From: Ardenticatenales bacterium
GTDB lineage: Bacteria; Chloroflexota; Anaerolineae; Ardenticatenales; Ardenticatenaceae
DNA length: 44,869 bases
Direction: 5' to 3'
NCBI GenBank assembly: GCA_020634795.1
Contig: JACKAZ010000016.1
Coordinates: 1-44,869 of the forward strand
Shown here: positions 23,943-32,761 of the stretch, in pieces
Position numbering within the stretch: position 1 is the stretch's first letter
Layout of the letters: every line of letters starts with the position of its first letter
Notes under the pieces: generated by a model
The model's input: the letters and a program-made list of their open reading frames with translations, nothing else
What the model was told of the DNA's origin: nothing
The model's database searches: none
Program-made: the position numbers and the translations under genes

Positions 23943-25604
23943 TCAGACCATGTGGACGATAGGTACGACCATCGGTCGGCGGCGTGTCTCATCGTAAAAG
24001 AGTTTCCCCAACACGTTGCGTGCTCGATTTTCGATGGCCGTGGCATCTTCGCGTGCGAACGTGGCATCCGACAGCGCTTGCGTCAGTCGATCTGCCGCTT
24101 CGTTGAACATCGCTTCGTTCGGCTCTTGTGGCACGAAGCCCCTAGAATGGATTCGCGGTCGATTGGCCATCTGGTGACGGGCGGCGTCCCACGCAATCGA
24201 GACGAGCACGAAACCATCTTGGCTGAGCGCCTCCCGTTCGCGCAACACGTTGCTGCTGGTGCCGCCGACCCGACTTCCGTCTACAAAGACCCAGCCGCCG
24301 GGCACGCGCTCGCCCACCGAGGCGAAGCGCTCGTCGAGCAAGACGGTTTGTCCATTTTCGACGATGAAGATGTCCGAAGCCGCCATGCCCAATCGCTGTG
24401 CCAAGCGGGCGTGCAGCACCAAGTGGCGGAATTCCCCATGGAGCGGAATGATGTAGCGCGGGTTCAGCAGCCGCTGCATCAGGATGATATCCTGCTGCCC
24501 CCCATGGCCCGACACATGGACCTTCGAAATGGCATCGTAAATGACGTTGGTGCCGAGCCGGAAGAGGTTATCGATCACACGGGCGACGCTTTCCTCGTTA
24601 CCGGGGATCGGGCCAGCGCTCAGTACCACCGTGTCGCCCGCTTCCAACGTGATCTGTCGGTGCGAGCCGTTCGCCATGCGGGCGAGAGCGGCGCGCGGTT
24701 CGCCCTGCGAACCGGTGGCGAGTAGCACCACCTTGTCGTGGGGCAGCGCCATTGCCTCGTCGAGCGAAACGAGCAGGCCGGGCGGGATGCTCAAATAACC
24801 CAACTCGCGGGCGATCTCGACATTTTTGATCATGGAACGACCCGTGGGGGCAACCACGCGGTCATGTCGGCGGGCGATGCGCAGAATTTCTTGAACGCGC
24901 TGAAGCTGGCTGGCGAAGGTTGCGATGATGATGCGACCATCCGCGTCGTGGAAAATGCGATCCAGCGCCTCGCTGACCACGGCTTCACTCTCCGTGGACG
25001 ATTCCCGTTCGATCCCCGTCGAATCGCCCAACAAAGCCAAGACGCCTTCATTCCCCAACCGTGCAAGGTGGGCCATATCGGTCGTTCGACCATCGATCGG
25101 GGTATGATCGAAGCGGAAATCGCCCGTCTGGACGATGGTGCCGACGGGGGTGCGTATCGCGAGTGCAGCGGAATCGGGGATCGAATGGCTGACACGAATC
25201 GGCTCGATTTCGAACTGGCCGATACGCACGCGGTCGCCGGACTGATAGGTGCTGAGTTTGGCGTCCGCCAGCAAGCCGTGCTCCTCCAAACTGCCTTCGA
25301 TCAGGCCGCGGGTCAGGCGGGTGGCGTAAATCGGCACATCCGCAAAGCCATCTTTCAAGAAGTAGGGTAAGCCGCCGATATGATCGAGGTGACCGTGGGT
25401 AAAGAGAATCGCCTTGACGCGCTCCTTCTTGTCATTGAGATATTGCCAGTCGGGCAGCACCAGATCGACCCCCAACATATGTTCGGTGGGAAACATGACC
25501 CCTACATCGACCACGATGATTTCGTCGCCGTACTCGTAGATCGTCATGTTTTTGCCGATCTCGCCCGCACCGCCGAGCGGTACGATTTTTAGTTTGTTAC
25601 TCAT
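23943..25604 (-). CDS. rnj: Ribonuclease J
   Basis: 553 residues, metallo-beta-lactamase/beta-CASP endo- and 5'-exoribonuclease for mRNA decay and rRNA maturation. Seen: PLGGAGEIGKNM start, the zinc motif H70-G-H72-L-D74-H75, GDFRFDHTPIDG, the beta-CASP motif SGHGGQQD and PLHGEFRHL. The family size is about 550-560. The nearest AGGAG is about 14 bases before the ATG, a long spacing. An extended -10 (TGGTAAATT on minus, 25645-25653) lies upstream. No in-gene terminator is seen; the convergent murI ends at the same point. Confidence 0.96.
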   Translation of the reverse strand: MSNKLKIVPLGGAGEIGKNMTIYEYGDEIIVVDVGVMFPTEHMLGVDLVLPDWQYLNDKKERVKAILFTHGHLDHIGGLPYFLKDGFADVPIYATRLTRGLIEGSLEEHGLLADAKLSTYQSGDRVRIGQFEIEPIRVSHSIPDSAALAIRTPVGTIVQTGDFRFDHTPIDGRTTDMAHLARLGNEGVLALLGDSTGIERESSTESEAVVSEALDRIFHDADGRIIIATFASQLQRVQEILRIARRHDRVVAPTGRSMIKNVEIARELGYLSIPPGLLVSLDEAMALPHDKVVLLATGSQGEPRAALARMANGSHRQITLEAGDTVVLSAGPIPGNEESVARVIDNLFRLGTNVIYDAISKVHVSGHGGQQDIILMQRLLNPRYIIPLHGEFRHLVLHARLAQRLGMAASDIFIVENGQTVLLDERFASVGERVPGGWVFVDGSRVGGTSSNVLREREALSQDGFVLVSIAWDAARHQMANRPRIHSRGFVPQEPNEAMFNEAADRLTQALSDATFAREDATAIENRARNVLGKLFYDETRRRPMVVPIVHMV

Positions 25605-25686
25605 ATTACGTCTGATTTACTCCTGTTTACGGAAGGTTTTACAAAATTTACCAAATCAGTCTGGGGGCGCTGGAAGGAAAGCCATC

Positions 25687-25720
25687 AAAAAAGCCTCATC
25701 CGCGAAGTGCAGGACGAGGC
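25687..25720 (-). terminator. Terminator of the cold-shock gene
   Basis: On minus, GCCTCGTCC (25712-25720) pairs with GGATGAGGC (25693-25701), with one G-U pair, followed by six Ts. Confidence 0.85.
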
Positions 25721-25764
25721 CTTTTGTCAATCCTTAATTGAATCGACGGTTCCTGGGATAGGTC

Positions 25765-25977
25765 TTAAGCGCGGCGAACAGCCTGTGCGCGGGGACCCTT
25801 CGTACCGTTGTCCACCAACTCGAAGGTAACGGCCTCGCCCTCGGTGAGGGTGCGGTAGCCGTCCATTTCGATATCGGCGTGATGCACAAAGACATCATCG
25901 CCTTCGTCGGGTTGGATAAATCCGTAACCCTTCGCGTTGCTGAACCACTTCACGATACCATTAAGACGATCACTCAT
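25765..25977 (-). CDS. Cold-shock domain protein (CspA family)
   Basis: 70 residues from ATG 25977, one cold-shock domain. RNP1-like KGYGFIQ and RNP2-like VFVHH are visible, and the domain starts NGIVKWFSNAKGYGFI as usual. It binds single-stranded nucleic acid as an RNA chaperone. The earlier ATG at 25995 is rejected because GGAGGAGA, the ribosome site, lies inside that extension. It is transcribed alone from the promoter at 26141-26169 with a leader of about 155 bases. Confidence 0.96.
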   Translation of the reverse strand: MSDRLNGIVKWFSNAKGYGFIQPDEGDDVFVHHADIEMDGYRTLTEGEAVTFELVDNGTKGPRAQAVRRA

Positions 25978-26140
25978 GCTGTATGTCTCCTCCATATTGA
26001 CACACTAAAACGGACAGTTGAGTTGCTCGTTACCGGCTAGGGCGGGAACCGTCGAGGGGAAAAGGTCTGCCAACAAACGTGGGAACAACCATCACCACAA
26101 CTCGAACTCGCGCAACCTCGCCAACGCACGAGCGAACCAG

Positions 26141-26169
26141 ATCATATCAGCGAATAACGATTAAGTCAA
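26141..26169 (-). promoter_or_regulatory. Cold-shock gene promoter
   Basis: On minus: TTGACT (26164-26169), 17-bp spacer, TATGAT (26141-26146). The predicted start near 26134 gives a leader of about 155 bases. Confidence 0.8.
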
Positions 26170-26472
26170 GTTTAGACTGTAACCGTTTTCACTTCAACTA
26201 CCTCATGATAACAACGATTTCTCATTGCGTCAAATGTGGGGGGTAAAAAGGGTGTACACCAGCGTTAGTGGCCTGTTCCAAAGCGGCTCGGTTCCACAAA
26301 AGGAGGCGCTGGGGAAGATGGAGAGGTCATCCATGAATCTTTCCTCAAATGCGTAACCTCTATCGGTTATCGACAGGCGGCGCGGCTACCCTCTCTCCAT
26401 GTGCGTGGGCGCCCTGTCTTTTGCCCCCGCTTTGCTCATACCCCTCCCTATGCCGCAATGCGTCACGATGAT

Positions 26473-26501
26473 TTGACAGGCTAAAGTTCTCCCTCTATAC
26501 T
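26473..26501 (+). promoter_or_regulatory. Promoter of the acyl-CoA ligase gene
   Basis: TTGACA (26473-26478), 17-bp spacer, TATACT (26496-26501); close to the consensus. Confidence 0.85.
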
Positions 26502-26505
26502 CACA

Positions 26506-26523
26506 ACCAAACAGTTGTTTGGT
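26506..26523. promoter_or_regulatory. Palindromic operator over the fadD start site
   Basis: ACCAAACA-GT-TGTTTGGT is a perfect 8-bp inverted repeat centred about 14 bases after the -10, so it covers the predicted +1. It contains CAAAC-N4-GTTTG, which fits the PsrA (TetR-type fatty-acid regulator) consensus known from Pseudomonas. A repressor responding to acyl compounds is inferred; no such regulator is encoded in this window. Confidence 0.6.
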
Positions 26524-26608
26524 CACATGGATGTCCGTGGCGTGGGACGTTAGTTCATCAACTGTCTTCCCTCTATTTCAGCTTTAGGATCCAAAGGAGG
26601 AGACTCAA

Positions 26609-28297
26609 GTGAATGATAAACCGTGGTTGGCGAGCTATGATACGGGTGTACCCGACGTTATCAATATTCCCAACGTGACGCTTCCCGAACTGCTGGCCGA
26701 TACTGCCAAGACGTTCCCCAACAAAACAGCCGCGATTTTTTACAACAATAAGCTGAGCTATAAAGAGCTGGATAAAGCAGTTACGCAGTTTGCCGCTGGG
26801 CTTCAGGCGTTGGGGATGCAGCCCGGCGATCGGGTGGCGGTTTACCTGCCCAATTCGCCGCAGTTCATCATTGCCTACTACGGGATTTTGCGTGCGGGCG
26901 GCATTGTGGTGCCCTCCAACATCCAATATGTGCCCCGCGAACTGAAGCATCAGTTCAACGACAGTGGCTGCAAATATGTGGTCGCGCTTTCCAAGTTCTA
27001 CCCCAACGTCCGGGAAATTCGTGACCAAACTGCGGTTGAACATGTGATTGTTACCAACATCAAGGAGTACTTCCCGCGTGTGCTCAATGTGCTTTTCACT
27101 CTGGCGAAGGAGAAGAAAGAGGGGCACCGCGTCGACATTTCCAACGAGCGTGGTACGCACTGGTTCCAAGATGTCTTGGAAATCGGTGAGGCACGCGGGT
27201 TGGAGCCAGTGGCGACCACCAACGAAGATACCGCCCTCCTCGGCTATACAGGCGGTACGACAGGGGTGCCGAAGGGTGCGGAGCTGACGCACCGCAATCT
27301 GCTGGCCAATGTCTATCAGCTTCGCGCGTGGGATACCGAAATGCGGCCGGGCAACGAGGTCGTGATGGGGGCGCTGCCCTTCTTCCACTCCTACGGGATG
27401 TCCACCGCGATGAATCTGGGCTTGAGCGGGGGACATGCGCTTATCCTGATTCCCAATCCACGTGATCTGACGGATGTTCTGAAGAATGTGGACAAGCATA
27501 AGCCTACCCTCTTCCCTGCGGTCCCCACCCTCTACACCGCGATCAACAACTATCCGGATATCGACAAGTACGATCTGAGTTCGTTGCGTGCCTGCCTCAG
27601 TGGTGGGGCGGGTCTTCCGATCGAGGTCCAGAAGAAGTTCGAGGAGATCACAGGGGCCTTCTTGGTGGAAGGCTACGGCTTGACCGAGACAGCGCCCGTG
27701 GCTTGTGCAACGCCACTCCGGGGAAAGCGCAAGGTGGGTAAGATCGGTCTGCCCGTCCCCAGTACCGAAGTCAAGGTTGTTGATGGGGAGAGTGGTGCGG
27801 AAGTAGAATTGGGGCAGCCCGGCGAGCTGCTTATCCGTGGGCCGCAGGTGATGAAGGGCTATTGGCAACGCCCCGAAGAGACGGCGGAGACGATTGATGA
27901 CGATGGTTGGCTGCACACCGGTGATATGGGGACGATGGATGAGGAAGGGTTCTTCGAGATCGTTGACCGCAAGAAGGATATGATTATCGCCAGTGGCTAT
28001 AACATCTACCCGCGCGAGATTGAAGAGGTGCTTTATGAGCATCCCAAAGTCTTGGAAGCGGCCGTTGCGGGCATTCCAGACGAGTATCGCGGCGAGACGG
28101 TGAAAGCCTTTGTGGTTCTGAAAGAGGGCGAGAGTGCAACGGCGGAAGATATCATGGAGTTCACGGCACAGCGTCTCGCGCCCTACAAACGGCCACGGTC
28201 CGTTGAGTTCCGAGACGAGCTTCCCAAGTCGATGGTCGGCAAAATTCTGCGCCGTGTATTGGTCGAAGAGGAGTTGAAGAGCCGCCAACCGGCATAA
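26609..28297 (+). CDS. fadD: Long-chain-fatty-acid--CoA ligase
   Basis: 562 residues, ANL superfamily. Activates fatty acids to acyl-CoA using ATP and CoA via an acyl-AMP. Seen in order: YTGGTTGVPKG (P-loop, residues 213-223), GYGLTET, GWLHTGD, DRKKDMIIASG and the C-terminal lysine in PKSMVGKILRR. The GTG start follows AAGGAGGAG at proper distance. Transcribed singly: promoter and palindrome upstream, strong terminator at 28314. Chain-length preference cannot be told. Confidence 0.94.
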   Translation: MNDKPWLASYDTGVPDVINIPNVTLPELLADTAKTFPNKTAAIFYNNKLSYKELDKAVTQFAAGLQALGMQPGDRVAVYLPNSPQFIIAYYGILRAGGIVVPSNIQYVPRELKHQFNDSGCKYVVALSKFYPNVREIRDQTAVEHVIVTNIKEYFPRVLNVLFTLAKEKKEGHRVDISNERGTHWFQDVLEIGEARGLEPVATTNEDTALLGYTGGTTGVPKGAELTHRNLLANVYQLRAWDTEMRPGNEVVMGALPFFHSYGMSTAMNLGLSGGHALILIPNPRDLTDVLKNVDKHKPTLFPAVPTLYTAINNYPDIDKYDLSSLRACLSGGAGLPIEVQKKFEEITGAFLVEGYGLTETAPVACATPLRGKRKVGKIGLPVPSTEVKVVDGESGAEVELGQPGELLIRGPQVMKGYWQRPEETAETIDDDGWLHTGDMGTMDEEGFFEIVDRKKDMIIASGYNIYPREIEEVLYEHPKVLEAAVAGIPDEYRGETVKAFVVLKEGESATAEDIMEFTAQRLAPYKRPRSVEFRDELPKSMVGKILRRVLVEEELKSRQPA

Positions 28298-28313
28298 TCG
28301 ACGACCGGACGTC

Positions 28314-28346
28314 AAACGCCGAGCGATGCGCGTCTCGGCGTTTTTT
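28314..28346 (+). terminator. Terminator after fadD
   Basis: AAACGCCGAG (28314-28323) pairs perfectly with CTCGGCGTTT (28334-28343), followed by a run of Ts. Confidence 0.92.
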
Positions 28347-28483
28347 CTTGGCGGGGGCGTGGCCCGGCACGATGGGCGATTCGCATCGTGTCACGAATGG
28401 CTCGCCACGGGTGTTTCGCGTATCCGACGTTGTTGGCTATAGTCGAAGTGGCAAAATCACCCCCGAAAAATTCTGAGAACGGT

Positions 28484-29806
28484 ATGGCCCATCTTACCAT
28501 TGTTGGCCTCGGCCCCGGGCGCTGGGAGCAACTGACCCTCGCTGCCTACGAAGCCATCCAGCAGCACGACGAGATCTGGCTGCGCAACCGTCAGCATCCG
28601 CTGACCGCGCAGCTTGCCACGCAGCTCGCCGTTCAGAGCTTTGACATGATCGATGCGGATGCCGTGGAGAGCAGGGCAACAGCGCAGGAAATCACGGCGC
28701 AACTCGTGGCGCTGGCGATGCGTCCGCAAGGCGTGCTCTATGGGGTGCCGGGCCACCCCTTTGTGGATGAGCGAGGGATGGCACAAATAATTCAGGCTGC
28801 GGAACAGCACGATGTTCCCTTGACGGTGATCGACGGAGTGAGCATTGTGGGGCCAACGCTGATGGCAGGGGGCTGTGATGCGCCTAATGGTTGGCAGATC
28901 GTTGCGGCGGAAGCGTTCGTTCAGCGCTATGTTCCCCCCTTTGACGCAGATCGCCCCGTACGGATTGTCGGTCTTGTGAGTCGGGCATTGGCGACAGAAG
29001 TGCAACGGAACCTGCTTCAGATCTATCCGGCGAATCACCCCGTTGTGTTGTGGGAGTGTGGGGAGTGTGAGGCGCAGAGTCATACGGTCGAATCGCTACA
29101 CGAAGTCGTTGGGGGCGACACATTCTCCCATCAAACGGCACTCTGGATCCCTGCCCGACCCCGACCCGGCGCGCTGCCCCATCTACACGATATTGTGGCT
29201 CATCTACGCGCCCCTGAAGGCTGTCCGTGGGATCAGGAACAGGACCATGCCTCCCTGCGCGATGCGCTGTTGGAAGAAGCGTACGAGGCGGCAGATGCCA
29301 TCGACCGGGCCGATTGGGCCAATTTGGCCGAGGAATTGGGCGATCTGCTGTTGAGCATCGTGATGCACAGCCAGATCGCCCACGAAGCAGGGCGCTTTTC
29401 GTTGCACGAGGTCGTTGCCTCCGTGAGCGAAAAGCTGATCCGCCGCCACCCCCACGTCTTTGGCACGGTGGACGCGACCGATAGCGCGACGGTTCTACAG
29501 AACTGGGAGGCGATTAAAGCCGAAGAACGGGCGGCGAAAGGGGCGACCGCGCCCGAAGATGAGTACGTGGCGGTGGCGCTCGCCCTGCCGGCCCTGACCC
29601 GTGCCCAGAAAGTGAGCAAGGTTGCGATGAGAAATGGCTGGCGACCCGCGTCAACGGTAGATTTCAGTGATGCCACCGCGCTTGGTGCGCTGCTGCTCGA
29701 CATCGCCGCTCACGCCAAAGCAGCGGATCTCAACGCCGAGGCCGCGCTGGGCGCTGCCACCGCGCGGTTGATCACGGCGCAGCGGCAACGCAAGGGGCAA
29801 GGCTAA
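28484..29806 (+). CDS. mazG: YabN-like tetrapyrrole-methylase-domain / MazG nucleotide pyrophosphohydrolase
   Basis: 440 residues, two domains. Residues 1 to about 220 are a SAM-dependent tetrapyrrole methylase fold (TIVGLGPGRWEQLT, YGVPGHPFVDE). Residues from about 225 on are MazG: CPWDQEQDHASLRDALLEEAYEAADAI with the EExxE metal set, and EELGDLLLSIVMHSQIA. MazG hydrolyses NTPs to NMP and PPi, cleaning damaged nucleotides; the role of the methylase half in YabN proteins is not settled. ATG 28484 is chosen because the glycine motif begins right after it; the frame runs back to 28388. The next gene starts 3 bases after the stop. Confidence 0.92.
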   Translation: MAHLTIVGLGPGRWEQLTLAAYEAIQQHDEIWLRNRQHPLTAQLATQLAVQSFDMIDADAVESRATAQEITAQLVALAMRPQGVLYGVPGHPFVDERGMAQIIQAAEQHDVPLTVIDGVSIVGPTLMAGGCDAPNGWQIVAAEAFVQRYVPPFDADRPVRIVGLVSRALATEVQRNLLQIYPANHPVVLWECGECEAQSHTVESLHEVVGGDTFSHQTALWIPARPRPGALPHLHDIVAHLRAPEGCPWDQEQDHASLRDALLEEAYEAADAIDRADWANLAEELGDLLLSIVMHSQIAHEAGRFSLHEVVASVSEKLIRRHPHVFGTVDATDSATVLQNWEAIKAEERAAKGATAPEDEYVAVALALPALTRAQKVSKVAMRNGWRPASTVDFSDATALGALLLDIAAHAKAADLNAEAALGAATARLITAQRQRKGQG

Positions 29807-29809
29807 CAC

Positions 29810-31315
29810 ATGGCACGTATCCCGCGGCTGCCGCTGTTTTTCGCGGCCCTCGCGTTGCTGATCCTCGTGGCGGCCCGTTGGCAGCTCGATGCTCATCGCC
29901 GCGAGGCGTTGCAGCTCCGCGTCGAAGTGGGCGAGGGGGCAACGGTGCCGGCCGAGTTGACCGCGTTGGTCGAGAATTGGTCGCCCGCGGAACGCTACGA
30001 TGAAGGGAAGGCAGCGCTCGGACGGCTGCTCTTCTTCGATCCGCTCCTGAGCGCCAACCAGCAAGTGAGCTGCGCCAGTTGCCATCATCCCGATATCGGC
30101 CTCTCCGATGGTCGGGCGCACGCGATTGGCGTCAGCGCCATCGAAACGGCCCGTCACACCCCCACGCTCTGGAACAACAGCGACCGCAACCTCTTTAACT
30201 GGGATGGGCGTGCCAGCTCCATCGAGGCACAAATCTTGACGGGGGCGCTGATCAACAGCGATGAAATGGCCAACACGTGGGATCAGGTGGTGACGGATTT
30301 GACGGCGATCGCGCCCTATAACGCGCAATTTATTTCACTCTACGGCGAACTGACCGCGCCCCATGTGGCCGATGCGCTCGGCCAATTCGTGCGCACCTTC
30401 GTCAGCCGTGATTCCGCCTTCGACCGCTACGCACGCGGTGATTATTACGCGCTGACGGGCGCGCAGCGGCGCGGGCTGGCGCTCTTCCAGGGGGAACGGA
30501 TGAACTGTGCCGCTTGCCACGAGTTGCCCGCCTTCCGCTCCGACGGGCCGAAGGTGATTGGGGTGCGCGACGACTTGGGGCGCTTCGACGAGGGCATGGG
30601 GGCGATCAACGGCCAAGAAACAGAGGTCGGCGCCTTTGTGGTGCCGACGCTCCGCAACGCGGCATTACACCCGCCCTACATGCACAACGGTTCCGAACCG
30701 GGCCTTAACAGCGTGATCTCGTTCTATCTGAACGGGGGCGGCAACAACATCAACGTGCCACGTTCGCGGCTAAGCGACGAGATCCATGCCTTCAGCGCCA
30801 CGACCCGTGAACTGGAGGATCTGGAACTCTTCCTGATGGCGCTGACCGACGAGTCAAATGTACCGTCGATCCCCGACAACCTGCCCAGCGGCCTCGCGCC
30901 GGTCGCACCGCGCGAAAACCCCGCACGTGCCAGCGTGGCCGAAGCGGCTGCGCTACCCCGCAGCGACGAACCGCGGACACACTTCGTCGAATACGGCGGC
31001 TCGATCCAAGCGGCGATCGACAAGGCGCAGCCCGGCGATATCGTGATGATTCCGCCGGGCCGCTTCTATGAGAATTTGGTGGTGGACGTCGAAAATCTAA
31101 CGTTGGTGGGCAACGATACCACGTTGGTGGGGCGGCCCTTCACGCCGGTCGGGATTGAGATTCGGCACAACAACCTCACCCTGCGCGGCATCGCCCTTGA
31201 ATCGTTCCCCGACGCTACCCTGTGGCTGCACAATGCCCGCAACACCACGCTAGACAACGTGACCCTCAACGGCCAGACGGTGAATGGGTCGTTGGAGCGC
31301 CTTGCCAGCCGCTGA
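29810..31315 (+). CDS. Di-haem cytochrome c peroxidase/MauG-like protein with C-terminal beta-helix segment
   Basis: 501 residues. An N-terminal hydrophobic anchor (residues 8-22) directs it outward. Two c-type haem sites, C88-A-S-C91-H92 and C233-A-A-C236-H237, lie in a CCP/MauG frame (LGRLLFFDPLLSANQQVSCASCH; PYMHNGS; ISFYLNGGG). From about residue 395 there is a separate segment GGSIQAAIDKAQPGDIVMIPPGRFYENLVV with N/L repeats (NLTLVGND, NLTLRGI, NTTLDNV), the start of a parallel beta-helix like NosD/pectin-lyase folds. It is only about 100 residues, so just a few coils. Likely role: reduction of peroxide or oxidation of a cofactor in the periplasm or cell surface. Follows mazG by 3 bases. 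Confidence 0.88.
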   Translation: MARIPRLPLFFAALALLILVAARWQLDAHRREALQLRVEVGEGATVPAELTALVENWSPAERYDEGKAALGRLLFFDPLLSANQQVSCASCHHPDIGLSDGRAHAIGVSAIETARHTPTLWNNSDRNLFNWDGRASSIEAQILTGALINSDEMANTWDQVVTDLTAIAPYNAQFISLYGELTAPHVADALGQFVRTFVSRDSAFDRYARGDYYALTGAQRRGLALFQGERMNCAACHELPAFRSDGPKVIGVRDDLGRFDEGMGAINGQETEVGAFVVPTLRNAALHPPYMHNGSEPGLNSVISFYLNGGGNNINVPRSRLSDEIHAFSATTRELEDLELFLMALTDESNVPSIPDNLPSGLAPVAPRENPARASVAEAAALPRSDEPRTHFVEYGGSIQAAIDKAQPGDIVMIPPGRFYENLVVDVENLTLVGNDTTLVGRPFTPVGIEIRHNNLTLRGIALESFPDATLWLHNARNTTLDNVTLNGQTVNGSLERLASR

Positions 31316-31327
31316 GCCGCGCCGCGA

Positions 31328-32353
31328 TCAGGCAGCGCTTCGCTTCCGCGCCGTTCGACCGTTGCCGTTCGTGGCGGGCTCCATCGCCAACTCCACCACG
31401 TCTGCCTCTGCGCCATAGCGGATGAGCAGCCGTTCGAGGAGTGTTTTCACCTGCTGGGGCGTCAACTGTTCCAGATCGCTCGTGCCACAGTGGTAACGAC
31501 TGGCTAACGCCACATCCGCATGCGCCAAGCCGAAGTGAGCCGCTTGCTCCAGAAGTTCTTCCAACGTCGGAAAGCGTTCGACGGGCGCGTCTGCGACCTC
31601 CAGTAGCTCGTCCACCTCCTCGGCGGCGGGTGGGGGCACGGGTCCATCGGCCATCTGTGCCAAGAAATCGCTGAACGTCGGGTTTTTCAACGTCATGCCG
31701 ACGGGGAAGGCTGGGCTGTTCGATTTCACCACCCGCGCCACACGCACCTGCTCAAAACCGTCGATTTTCATCGCCAGCTCGATCATCACGTCGACGAAGT
31801 ATTCCAAGCCGCTGGCTGTCATCGGCAGCACGCGGCCCAGCTCGTTTTCTTCCCGCTCTTCCTTGCCCCGCGCCGCGATCTGGTCGGTGATCACCACGCA
31901 GGCACCGCTGTCGATACAGAGGCGGCGCAGCACCTCTTGAAAGAGGATCTGATCGGATTGAAGCTCTTCCGCCGTTGGCTGCGCGGTAGGGTCGCCGGTG
32001 CGCTGTCGCACCGCTTCCAGCGTTTCACGGTGCTTACGCCCGAAGTACATCGCCCACGAATCGAGCGCGTAGCAGCCGTAGTTCTGCTCGCGCCCCTCAC
32101 CGTCCAGCGCCCAGTCGATGAACTCCGGCAGCTCGTCAGGGTGGCGCACCTCGATCGCGTCGAAATGGCTGCCATCACTGCCAGGCAGCAGCCGGCCCTT
32201 GCGCTCCGTGTCGAAGAAGCAGAGCCGCCCCAGACCCGCATCGGCCAGCGACGCGGCGAAGACGCTCTTGCCCGATCCTGCCGCGCCGCGCACAGCGAGC
32301 ACCAGCCGCTGTTGTTTGGGCCGCCGACTCAGGGGATTGATTTTGACTGACAT
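31328..32353 (-). CDS. RecA-like ATPase (AAA_24 / Sak4-type)
   Basis: 341 residues from ATG 32353 (GAGGAGA upstream); a longer frame to 32776 overlaps the promoter. P-loop GAAGSGKS at 23-30, an FDTE strand, a central ALDSWAMYFGRKHRE region and CVVITDQI. This is the nucleotide-binding core of phage and plasmid Sak4-like ssDNA-annealing ATPases (PF13479). The C-terminal 100 residues carry a helical domain (EELLEQAAHFGLAHADVALA ... LTPQQVKTLLERLL) and a basic tail. No phage genes lie nearby. It could be a domesticated phage gene. Confidence 0.75.
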   Translation of the reverse strand: MSVKINPLSRRPKQQRLVLAVRGAAGSGKSVFAASLADAGLGRLCFFDTERKGRLLPGSDGSHFDAIEVRHPDELPEFIDWALDGEGREQNYGCYALDSWAMYFGRKHRETLEAVRQRTGDPTAQPTAEELQSDQILFQEVLRRLCIDSGACVVITDQIAARGKEEREENELGRVLPMTASGLEYFVDVMIELAMKIDGFEQVRVARVVKSNSPAFPVGMTLKNPTFSDFLAQMADGPVPPPAAEEVDELLEVADAPVERFPTLEELLEQAAHFGLAHADVALASRYHCGTSDLEQLTPQQVKTLLERLLIRYGAEADVVELAMEPATNGNGRTARKRSAA

Positions 32354-32413
32354 ACCGATATCTCCTCGTTCAATGGGGTGGACGATGACGGGGCATTTTA
32401 TATTGTTGTCGCC

Positions 32414-32442
32414 ATAGTAGCACAAATGTTCGTTGCCGTCAA
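32414..32442 (-). promoter_or_regulatory. Promoter of the RecA-like ATPase gene
   Basis: On minus: TTGACG (32437-32442), 17-bp spacer, TACTAT (32414-32419). The rest of the 32354-32761 gap shows no gene. Confidence 0.7.
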
Positions 32443-32723
32443 CATCTCTCTTTGCAAAAGTTAATATAGAGCATCGGTGCGACAGGATTGACGAAGCAAG
32501 GGTGCGGCGCCTATTTTTGAAGAGACGCGACGCATTAATATCAGCGAGCCCCCGTGTAGGGACGACCCGCCGTGGTCGGCCCCGCAACGGATACATGGCG
32601 ATCGTCATAGATTCGAAGATACCTTCCAGATGGAGAAAGCCACACGCAACGGGCCAACGCGAATCGTCCAAAGACGGATAGCCCCTTCGCCCTTTGCCCC
32701 TTGCACGTTCCCTCTGCCCCACT

Positions 32724-32751
32724 TTGATCACCCCCTCCTTCTTTCTATAAT
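32724..32751 (+). promoter_or_regulatory. tRNA-Arg promoter
   Basis: TTGATC (32724-32729), 16-bp spacer, TATAAT (32746-32751). Start near 32758, just before the tRNA. Confidence 0.7.
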
Positions 32752-32761
32752 TGCCCTCTCT

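Larger units (their letters stand above)
25978..26608. other. Divergent regulatory region between the cold-shock gene and the acyl-CoA ligase gene
   Basis: No gene is supported in these 630 bases. The left part is the long cold-shock leader and its promoter; the right part holds the fadD promoter and palindrome. GTGTACAC near 26254 is a further short palindrome of unknown meaning. Confidence 0.6.

Noticed and set aside
26318..26356. 12-codon leader peptide ORF with AGGAGG upstream of fadD
   Set aside because: It lies upstream of the clear fadD promoter, and no promoter or attenuator hairpin goes with it; probably chance.
26573..28315. Long minus-strand ORF of 580 codons opposite fadD
   Set aside because: It is a shadow of the acyl-CoA ligase gene; its codon pattern follows the plus-strand gene, and no domain is recognisable.
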